Of a stretch of 64,000 bases of DNA, positions 44,905 to 64,000 are shown piece by piece. The notes below the pieces were generated by a model. The model was not told the DNA's origin. It was given only the letters and a program-made list of their open reading frames with translations, and ran no database searches. A program made the position numbers and the translations under genes. This stretch comes from Berghia stephanieae (Eukaryota > Mollusca > Gastropoda > Nudibranchia > Aeolidiidae), in contig CM067455.1 of assembly GCA_034508935.3 (NCBI GenBank), positions 10,254,693 through 10,318,692 on the forward strand. The letters are read 5' to 3'. Numbering within the stretch: position 1 is the first letter of the stretch; each line of letters opens with the position of its first letter.

Positions 44905-45745
44905 GCGCGGCTTTGTAGTCTAGTAGTATTGTGAGACTCGCCTTCGAATCGGAGGGTTCTGGGTTCGAGTTCTGCTCTGAGTGGCGCATAGTAGAGTCCT
45001 TGGAAAAAGGCTCTTTTACTCACATTCCCTCACCGTACTCATTTGTAAAATGAGTTGAGTACCTGGCCGTCAACAGCGTTGTTTCTGTCCGAAAGAAATG
45101 TAATATCATTTAACTGGGCGGGGTTCCTGACCTCCCATGCCCATAGTGGGCAGGGGGTACATACTGTGTCTTCTATCCCCTTATATCTGTTTTCCAACAT
45201 GCTTTCTGACTTTGTCTTGGAATGAGATTACTTGGTTTTGTCCTGGTCCTGCCCGGATCCCCTGTCTGAGGGGGAAACAGTCGAATGTATAGTTAGTTTT
45301 GGGAGATGATCTTTTTTTCATTGTAAATCATCTCTCTGTTATGCACTGTATTATGCTTTTTTTATATTATATATGATTTGTAAAACATTTGAGTGTGTTC
45401 TTCTTAGCGGGGACCTGTGCTTGTGTCTGGATGAGACTTTGACTGATCTCAAACTAAGTACTTTGATAGAGTGCTTTTGGAATCTACACCTGTTTTTTAT
45501 TTGAACCAATTCCCCTTTGTCTTCCCTTTTCTTGGATGCTTTATTGTAATTCTAGAACTTTTTACTATCCCATTTTCTTCCTTTTTACTGGCGCTGATAT
45601 AACCTAAATGTGTTACAAGCGCCGTAAAACCCTTAAAAACAAAACAAATAATATCATTTAACATTTGAAATGTTGCTGTTGGCTTGGAATCCCTTGTAAA
45701 TTGCTTTGAGCACATTTAGTAGATATTGCTCTATATTGTGAATGC
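44905..45745 (+). mobile_element. SINE-1 copy split by an R1 insertion
   Basis: SINE-1 runs from 44905 to 45114 and resumes at 45649. The 14 bases TAATATCATTTAAC occur on both sides of the R1 insert (45101-45114 and 45649-45662), a target-site duplication. Confidence 0.88.
45115..45648 (+). repeat. R1 copy, full length, inserted in SINE-1
   Basis: Complete R1 (534 bases) flanked by the 14-base duplication of SINE-1 sequence. This gives the best definition of R1 ends. Confidence 0.9.
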
Positions 45746-45882
45746 TGATGTTTTTGTTGTTGCTTTGTTGAGGGGGGGGGGGGGGTTATCCCCTAATGCA
45801 TATCGTCATGTCGAGTCCGCGAAGCCTTCGTAAAATCATAGCCTGACACTGGCCAAAAATAAATGGGCATGATCTCCTATAG

Positions 45883-46073
45883 ATAGTATGCAGATGACGT
45901 CACTCAGGCCTTTGTTATTGTTTTTGCCATCCGCGTTTGTGAGTTGTTCTCACTAAACTGTATTAACCAGACTATAAAAGTTCATGGTTACACAGAGTTT
46001 GTGTGTTGGTCCGTTATACTTCCGGATGGCAATGTTGTGAACTCCTTGGCCAAGCGCATTCTATCTATATAAC
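45883..46073. mobile_element. MITE-A copy, complete
   Basis: Ends CTATAGATAGTATGC and GCATTCTATCTATA. It is nearly identical to 62301-62497, so both are recent. Confidence 0.82.
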
Positions 46074-46279
46074 ATTTCCATGTGCTCGAGGCCATTGGTC
46101 ACATTGTAAAGTGTGCTCAAAATGACCCACATAGTGAGAAGTGTTCACCGTTTGAGAAATATATAACGTCACAATTAGTCATTTTGCTCAGCATGACTCA
46201 TGGGTATGCCAGCAACTTTCATAAACAAAGCAGCATGTTTACATTTTTTAAGAAATGTCCAATCGTTGTACAGCAACAA

Positions 46280-46470
46280 ATCATGTGAACAATGACTTGG
46301 TTGGACGAAAACATTAATTAATAGAGATCGCTCCCATTAAGCTGAAGACAAGACGATACGACAAAAAGAAAGCGAATTGTGAGTTGTATTCAATAATTCA
46401 ACCAATAGAATCATTTGGTTCCTTGAGCATGACAATCGACAGTACTCACAATACACAAGTCCTTGTGTCT
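46280..46470. mobile_element. MITE-B fragment
   Basis: It contains GTGAGTTGTATTCAATAATT and CAACCAATAGAATC, as in the 43.5-44.5 kb cluster. Confidence 0.5.
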
Positions 46471-46471
46471 G

Positions 46472-46863
46472 GCTATAGATAATATGCGCTTGGCTAAGAA
46501 GCTCACAACATTGCCATCCGGAAGTATAACGTACCAACACACAAACTTCTGTGTAACCTTGAACTTTTATAGTCTGGATAATACAATTTAGTTAGAATAG
46601 AATTACTCATAAACGTGGATAGCAAAAAAACAATAACAAAGACCTGAGTGACGTCAACTTCTTTCTTTCTATAGATAGTATGCGCTTGGCTAAGAAGGTC
46701 ATAACATTGCAATCCGGAAGTATAATGGACCAACACACAAAACTGTGTGTATCCATGAACATTTATAGTCGAGTTCATACAATTTAGTGAGAAGTACTCA
46801 TAAACGCGGATGGCAAAAATAATAACAAAGACCCGAGTGACGTCATCATCGTTCTATCTATAA
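46472..46863. mobile_element. Two tandem MITE-A copies, same orientation
   Basis: Copies 46472-46668 and 46669-46863 are head to tail, both reversed relative to 45883. Each keeps TGACGTCA and the TATAGATA ends. Confidence 0.78.
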
Positions 46864-46954
46864 CTTTACGATGTCTACGGTCCTTGTGTCAGGCCACAAG
46901 TTTACGAAGGCTGTGGCCTGACATAAGCTAAATATTATAAAACTCTCAGGTTCA

Positions 46955-47066
46955 TTTTTATTTGCATGTTTCTGTTGGTCAGGGACCCTTTGTAAAGCAG
47001 TTTGAGCACATTTAAATTTAGTGGATATTGCGCTTTATAAAAGATCAAGTTTTAAAAAAAGCTCAT
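46955..47066 (+). mobile_element. SINE-1 fragment (tail)
   Basis: Only the last 110 bases of SINE-1 are present, ending GGATATTGCGCTTTATAAAA. Confidence 0.7.
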
Positions 47067-47244
47067 GATAACCATAAACTCCTCTTTAAGTCTTATTTAA
47101 TACGAGATTAATGTATAAAGGGCAAAATACGAAAGAGCGGCCATTAGGGGGAGGGGGGGGGGGGGGAGAAAAGAAAGAAGGACAAAAAGTAAACAAACAA
47201 AATCTTTGTGTTCGAATTTCTCAAGATCAATAAATACGCTATGT

Positions 47245-47490
47245 TACTAATCCCTTCGAAAGATGACTCAACTATAACAAAGAAAGTATTGGACTGGAAC
47301 CCTCAGGGCAGAAGATCAAGGGGAAGGCCACGAGGAACATGGAGAGGAATTAAAGAAGCTGATATACAGAGAAGTGGTAAGACCTGGAATGAGATTGAAA
47401 AGATAGCTCAGGACAGAGAAGGATGGAAACTGTTTGTCTGTGGCCTATACCCTGACCCAGGGTGAAAAAGGCAATGATGATGATGACTAA
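47245..47490 (+). mobile_element. LINE 3' end with GAT tail
   Basis: It encodes VLDWNPQGRRSRGRPRGTW, then GKTWNEIEKIAQDREGWKLF and GLYPDPG followed by a stop. This is the C-terminus of a non-LTR retrotransposon ORF. It ends in AATGATGATGATGAC, a microsatellite tail typical of RTE-like elements. The start is truncated. Confidence 0.75.
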
Positions 47491-47625
47491 TCCTTTCATC
47501 TTCGGCGTCTGATGCTCATGAATAAGATTTTCTTGATTTTCTTCCAGTCTTTACAGTTCTCGTTGGGTTCTAGCACGTTCTGCAATTTGGCACGCTGGAG
47601 ATGGGTGACCGACATTTATCTATGT

Positions 47626-48117
47626 GTTAACTCACTCAACCCTAACACCGACTCTTTCCGTAGTTTACCCGGGTTACTTTTACCCCATGTGTATTTATTA
47701 CATTTTTCTGAGACTAATTATAGGCGTAGTATCAAAGATAATGTTTTCAGTTTGTGCATGTAATGTTAATGGTAGTTGAATAAAACTATGTACATCCTCA
47801 TTTTTAACTCCCTCCTTACCAGCCATTTTCAGGATTTTCCCCAAAACTTCAAACCCAACTAACACAAAAAATATATATTTTGTTTTATCACGAAAGCATA
47901 TAATAGCGGTAAAGCTTCTGTAGCAAAACATACTCTACAACACGCTGTTCATTATCTTTAAATTTTATGATGTACAAGAGAAATTTGAATAAGAAAAATG
48001 TTGGTTGTATCGTAACAAATGTGACGATTTTCCTGTAGTTGGGAAGGAGAGGGTTAATACATTTTTTGTGCTAATTTTGAAAAGTAGCAAAAATCTCTAG
48101 GATTGAGTGAGTTGAGT
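47626..48117. mobile_element. MITE-C interrupted by MITE-D at TTAA
   Basis: MITE-C starts TTAACTCACTCAACCCTAAC and ends GATTGAGTGAGTT. At 47806 MITE-D begins TTAACTCCCTCCTTACC and closes GGAGAGGGTTAA at 48056, where MITE-C resumes. The TTAA is present at both inner junctions. Confidence 0.8.
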
Positions 48118-48871
48118 CATCACCTCCCATCAGCATCGGGGATCGGCATGCTCGATTCTAGCATGCTTTTTGGCTTCTCCTGGTTGAGAACATGCTAGAA
48201 TCAAGCGAGTACTGTGTGACAACGCTACTCTCTTTTGTAACCATTAAGTCATTTTTATACTGATGTGCATACATCATCGAGGCCATTGGTATCCCAGACT
48301 GATATGATAATTAATTGTTCCTTCCTTTAGAATCAAGGTAACGGTGATATTGATATGATATTACTGTGGATACATTATTGGAGAAATTGGGTTTCTTTGT
48401 TTCGTATGAGAATGTTAAGTCCCATTTGGATTCAAAAGTAACAGTTATATTTATTTGATGTTCATGTAGATACATCACCAAAGAAAGGGGTCCTCTATTT
48501 TTCTGTGATAACGGACCATCCCTTTTGGAAAAAAAAAGTAATGGTGATATGATCCGTTATTGTTGTAGAGACATTATTGAAGAAAGGGGTCTCCCAGTCT
48601 TCTGTGATAATGGACCATCCTTTTGGAATCAAAAGTAACTGTGATATTGATCTGATATTGTTGTAGAGGCATCATCGAAAAAAGGGTCCCCCATTCTTCT
48701 ATGATAATGGACCATCGCCGTTTGGAACCTGGAGTAACGGTGATATGATCCGCTATTGTTGTAGAGAAATGGTTCCCTCATTCTTGTGATAATGGACCAT
48801 CCCTTTTGGAATCAAAGGTAACGCTGATATTGATCTGATACTATTGAAGAGAGTCTCCCGATCTTGTATGA

Positions 48872-59666
<10,795 letters not shown>

Positions 59667-59854
59667 TTTGAATGAGTCAAATTTAGAATCACTGTTGACA
59701 AAATTTTCTTTCTTTCAATCTTTATCAAGTTTATTTTCTATCCCTTCAGTGCAGGGTGCAATAATGCTAACTCTAACTTTGGGGATCAGTTTTATAACAT
59801 GTTTGATAACAAATATTCTGATTCGTATTGCATTTCCATACATTTTATAGATGA

Positions 59855-60045
59855 AACGAAATTGACGTCACCCAGCTCGTCTTTTTCATTGTTTTTAGAC
59901 AGCCAATTCAACGATTCATTCTCACTAAATTCCATCAAGTAGACTATAAAGGTTTAAAGTTATGCATAGTTTTATGTGTTGATACGTTGTATCTGGCAGG
60001 CGGAACTTGTGAGTATTTTAGCTAATTGCATAACATCAATAAAGA
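59855..60045. mobile_element. MITE-A copy, diverged
   Basis: TTGACGTCACCCAG, TAGACTATAAAGG and TTTATGTGTTGATACG keep the MITE-A order. It starts about 190 bases upstream of the GPR156-like start codon. Confidence 0.6.
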
Positions 60046-60903
60046 ATGGTTTTGCAATATGGTTAGAGTCTGTTATTCAATGTCGCTGACAAGTTTAAAT
60101 TTGAATTATTTAATTTTTTGAATCCTTTGAATTAAATAAAAAAGATCACGAATAATGTTATCATTTATCTATCACTCGTATGAATGAACACATTTGAAGC
60201 CAAAATTCTCTCCACAAAGAAACGCACATGAAATTTGTCGGACATATTTTCTTTAGGAAATAATAGCACAATCATCACAAAATTACACAACATTGAGAAA
60301 AATTAAATAAGAAAATATTTCCCATTGCAGAGAAAATCTCCATTCATTTACTTAGATATCTTTTTCTTATAATACAAATTAATTATGATAACCAGCCACG
60401 ACCACTCGCTGTGTCAAACTACCAAGAGATTGACCTAACAACACGGAGTGGTTGGATTCTAGGATTCCAGTAGTTTACAGGGGCGTGGCTATATTGGTTG
60501 ATTTGGTGTCCGGCACCACATCCATCTTTTTAAGATGGATTACCTCATTAAAAAAAAAATAATAAATAAAACTGAGAAATGGTATATACCGCCTCTTACT
60601 TATTTGAATAATTCTTTCCTTGAAACGTTTTTAAAATTTCTTTTGTATTTACGAATATTATAGCATATGTAAGCCATTTTCTGTTTCTGATTCTGGCACC
60701 ACCATATACTGTAAGCATGCCACGCCACTGGTAGTACTCTATCGGTGCTGGAGTTTGTGTAATAATTTGTGGTTGTAATTATAAATAATAAGCTTGGATG
60801 GATTAATATGTTGGTCAGGGTTTGTTGGTCGAGTAGGGATTAGCAGATTAGAGTTGAAACCTTCGACAGCAAATATTATTATGAGGTGTGTTTTGTATTA
60901 TGG
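60046..60903. other. Upstream of the GPR156-like gene, nothing recognised
   Basis: AT-rich, no ORF of note, no repeat match within the window. Confidence 0.7.
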
Positions 60904-61075
60904 TAGGGGGTCCCGATAGCTCAGTTGGTAGCACTCACATCATACGCAAATGGACCGTGTTCGATGTCGAGATTTTTTTCTGACCTTCCTCACAATCTGG
61001 CAGTGTTCGATGGCTGGGTATGGTAGATGTGATGAAAGTTTTTTGCGATAGAACAGCTTCTAGCAACTTAGCATC
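60904..61075 (+). mobile_element. SINE-2 fragment (head)
   Basis: It begins GGGGGTCCCGATAGCTCAGT, with GTGTTCGATGTCGAG as a box B. It looks like a tRNA at first sight but the acceptor stem and anticodon arm do not close. Confidence 0.6.
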
Positions 61076-61289
61076 ATAAACACTATATATATATATATAT
61101 TTCACTCAGTTTATATGGCGAAACAATCGTTTCTATGTCCTGCATTTCATCAGTCGGAAAAAAATGATGAAATGGAGGAAGTAGAGACGATTGTTTTGGC
61201 AAAAATATGCGTGAATTTATTTATTTTTATAATATTATGCTCTAACCAACATTATCGAGCACTCCCGTACCTACAATTACCCACCAACA

Positions 61290-61409
<120 letters not shown>

Positions 61410-61599
61410 CAAAAGAAAATTATCTTATAAAAAGATCAGTCTTTGTCTTTGTGTCAGAACACAGCTTTTAACCGGATTATCCACGATAATCTCATTGAGC
61501 GATGTAATCAGACAAAAAATAACAGTCAATTGGTGGGGAGGGGGAGCAGTTTGGGGGGGGGGGGGGGTGGCGGAAGAGTCGTTGACAATATACCAAAAA

Positions 61600-61790
61600 A
61601 ATGTAAATGTTGCTGCTCAAAGCTCGAAGAAATAAATAACAATGTGAAATTGAATGACTGTAGTGTTTCATCCATCCTGTTTTGTTGATAAAGGGGAAAC
61701 CGGAAACGTCCATTTTATCTGTTTTCGTATCTTAAATTGAAGCTTACATTCAATTTTACATTGTTATTTATATTTTAAAAACCAAAAAAC
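61600..61790. repeat. Copy of the 33.4 kb inverted repeat
   Basis: TGTTGCTGCTCAAAGCTCGA, AATGTGAAATTGAATG, GGGGAAACCGGAAACGTCC and GCTTACATTCAATTTTACAT occur in mirrored order. Confidence 0.65.
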
Positions 61791-61849
61791 AAAACAAAAC
61801 AAAACAGAATATGCTTGTGTCATACAATAATTAAATGCACAACCTTTTC

Positions 61850-61950
61850 GTTTCGAACAAAAACAATTATAACAGCTTTAAAAAATAACGGAATTCTTAA
61901 CACGCAATGTTTTGGGATCAAAACCCTGCCCTTGGACATCAACAAAAGAG
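61850..61950 (-). repeat. Diverged arm of the 4.05 kb inverted-repeat family
   Basis: ATTATAACAGCTTTAAAAAA and GATCAAAACCCTGCCC follow the order of the other copies. A still weaker one is at 33795-33885. Confidence 0.45.
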
Positions 61951-62009
61951 TTTAAACGATTTCATGTAAAGAACTATGGTTTTAATGTTGTTGGCTGATG
62001 AATGGTTTT

Positions 62010-62222
62010 CTTTTCGAAACGTGGCTCAGCGGTACGGTCTTTGCTTCGTTCCCAGAAGGTACCGAGTTGGACTACCCGCGTCGTCGTGTGGCCTTGAGCA
62101 TGTCACCTAGCCCTAGCTCACGTTGCGGGGCTGCACTGCGGCTGACGCCTGGGTTATTCCAGTCTTCCCTTGGACCCGAAAGACAAATTTCCCCTTCGGG
62201 ATGAATAAAGGGAATTTTATTT
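62010..62222 (+). mobile_element. SINE-3 (single copy)
   Basis: A GC-rich unit with head GTGGCTCAGCGGTACGGTCT and 3' end TTCCCCTTCGGGATGAATAA followed by AGGGAATTTTA. This end is common to many LINE/SINE partners. A related end, reversed, occurs at 27820-27870. Confidence 0.65.
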
Positions 62223-62300
62223 TCATTTATTTTTAAAGTATTGTTTTCTTGCTCGCAATAAGACCAACAGTTTGGAAGGCGTCAAGACAATAATAATATA

Positions 62301-62497
62301 GCCTATAGATAGTATGCAGATGACGTCACTCAGGCCTTTGTTATTGTTTTTGCCATCCGCGTTTGTGAGTTGTTCTCACTAAACTGTATTAACCAGACTA
62401 TAAAAGTTCATGGTTACACAGAGTTTGTGTGTTGGTCCGTTCTAATTCCGGATGGCAATGTTGTGAACTCCTTGGCCAAGCGCATTCTATCTATATG
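62301..62497. mobile_element. MITE-A copy, complete
   Basis: Ends CTATAGATAGTATGC and GCATTCTATCTATA; nearly identical to 45883-46073. Confidence 0.82.
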
Positions 62498-62599
62498 TTA
62501 TGTCAAAATACCGGTTCCAATCTCTTTGGAAGTGTAAAACCGGTCCTTCGGGGGACCTGATACAAACATGTTCTGCAGTACGTTGAAAACCCCCATAAT

Positions 62600-62795
62600 A
62601 TTTGAACATTCGGCCAGAAAACTCGTCCTTTAAATATCGATCGATTTAAATGACTCTCATCTTGGGAAAAAACTCTCAAACCTGGGACTTCGCAAAGTCC
62701 CAGGTTTGAGAGTTTTTGCCAAGATGAGAGTCATTAAAATCGATCGATATTTGAAGGACGAGTTTTCTGGCCAAATTTTCAAATATGTGTTTTTC
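62600..62795. repeat. Near-perfect palindrome (MITE-F)
   Basis: Two arms of roughly 90 bases meet at AAGTCCC / GGGACTT around 62685-62700. They contain ATATCGATCGAT and CAAACCTGGGACTT. A single arm occurs at 55795-55915. Confidence 0.8.
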
Positions 62796-62914
62796 CCAGT
62801 GTAGGTGTTATTTTCTAGCCTAAATAAATGCGGGTCGTCAATAAAAATCATCCGTCCTTGTTTTTTTACTACCCTGTGATCATATGAATCTAACTAACTA
62901 ACAAACTAACTTAA

Positions 62915-63213
62915 GCTTTTATATAGCGCAATATCCACTAAATGTGCTCAAAGCGCTTTACAAAGGGTCCCTGACCAACAGCAACACGTAACATGTAGAA
63001 CGAGACATAACGCATGCTAGGCGATATTACAATTTTTTTCCCACTGAGACAACGCTGTTGACGGCCAGGTACTCATTTTACACCTGAGTACAGTGAGAGA
63101 ATGTGAGTAAAGAGACTTTTCCAAGGACTCAACCATGCGCCTAGCGAGGCTCGAACCCAGGACCTTCCTATCCGAAAGCGAGTGTCATACCACAAGACCA
63201 CATAACCGCACAT
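62915..63213 (-). mobile_element. SINE-1 copy, full length
   Basis: Reversed complete copy ending in ACATAACCGCACA. Confidence 0.85.
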
Positions 63214-63389
63214 GTGTACATCTTGATCCAAACAAAGTTGTGCCACCTTATGACTAATTGCTTGTTAGTCTTCCAGCGGTCTTTTTTACACACTGCCAAC
63301 GAGTTTTGAACCGGAAGAGAATAAGGTGTCAGGTCACGATTTCATCTTCCTATTCCTCGACTTCTTAACTATTGATGCTATCCGTTTAG

Positions 63390-63512
63390 TTAACATAATC
63401 ACAACGTCCGCCAGCCGAATATTAAAGCGGACCGACACTCAAAACTGTGTGTAACTTCGGACCTTTATAGTTTTATTGATAGAGCTCTGTAAGAACTGAT
63501 CATTAAAACGAT
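63390..63512. mobile_element. MITE-A fragment, diverged
   Basis: ACTCAAAACTGTGTGTAACT and TTTATAGTTTTATTG resemble the MITE-A middle. Confidence 0.45.
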
Positions 63513-63517
63513 TGTCT

Positions 63518-63596
63518 ATGCGCCGAGCGAGGCTCGAACCCAAGACCTTCCGATCCGAAAACGAGCGAGTATTATACGGCAAGACCACATTGCACT
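63518..63596 (-). mobile_element. SINE-1 fragment (head)
   Basis: Reversed tRNA-like head only, with GAGGCTCGAACCC. Confidence 0.65.
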
Positions 63597-63647
63597 CAAT
63601 GCAGAAAACAAATGAGCCGCGTTGGCGACTTACTACCTTTTTGAACG

Positions 63648-63735
63648 TCATGTTATAATAATTCCAACTTTGCTTCAGGCGGCCTGGCAGTTTTAGAAGT
63701 GACTGTGGTTTACACATGCATTTACTTGTCAAGAA
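63648..63735 (-). CDS. Doubtful exon: short coding-like segment
   Basis: The minus strand reads MCKPQSLLKLPGRLKQSWNY then YNMTFKK before a possible donor AAAAAG|GTAGTAAG. It is richer in GC than its surroundings. Nothing upstream can be checked because a TTA microsatellite fills the rest of the window. No family was recognised, and chance is a real possibility. Confidence 0.2.
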
Positions 63736-63743
63736 ATGTTCAG

Positions 63744-64000
<257 letters not shown>

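Noticed and set aside
60904-60980. Possible tRNA gene
   Set aside because: A and B box-like words are present but the cloverleaf does not close, and the sequence continues into a SINE-2 body.

Overview
This window is animal nuclear DNA: interrupted genes with GT-AG introns, very many interspersed and simple repeats, and no operons, rRNA, CRISPR or plasmid features. The three recognisable genes are bilaterian families. The repeat types (tRNA-derived SINEs with a gcgctatataa tail, RTE-like LINE tails, many TTAA or TA MITEs) suggest a marine invertebrate, most likely a mollusc. That taxonomic call is inference.

Layout. (1) 4.5-20.4 kb, minus strand: a prenylated Rab acceptor (RABAC1/PRA1 family) in five coding exons. 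Its first intron is 10.8 kb and holds a small unrecognised plus-strand gene (11.05-13.6 kb), an RTE-like LINE fragment and two large minisatellites (15.48-17.34 and 17.54-18.2 kb). (2) 22.0-38.5 kb, plus strand: a proprotein convertase of the PCSK7 type, with signal peptide, a very long pro-region, subtilisin-like catalytic domain, P domain, one membrane segment and an acidic cytoplasmic tail. Its last exon exists in a full copy (37.65-38.5 kb), in a partial copy with an alternative short tail (37.01-37.14 kb), and as a tail fragment embedded in a repeat (34.51-34.66 kb). (3) 38.5-48.3 kb: no gene recognised; stacked repeats. (4) 48.9-59.7 kb, minus strand: a GPR156-like class C G-protein-coupled receptor in eight exons, without a Venus-flytrap domain. 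Its reading frame is broken four times; the three breaks in the last exon fall exactly at runs of G. (5) 59.7-64 kb: repeats and at most one doubtful exon.

RABAC1 and PCSK7 are divergent, with start codons about 1.65 kb apart. All three genes relate broadly to the secretory or membrane system (Rab/prenyl trafficking, proprotein processing, receptor signalling), but nothing in the sequence shows that they act together.

The most interesting signals are the rearranged PCSK7 terminal exon (captured exon fragment plus a repeat-derived alternative C-terminus), mutual nesting of repeat families with intact target-site duplications, a minisatellite grown out of the 3' end of the GPR156-like gene, inverted repeats carrying hammerhead-like core motifs, and a MITE family that spreads TGACGTCA sites. 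Boundaries of interspersed repeats were read by eye and may be off by about 5-20 bases. No database search was possible.
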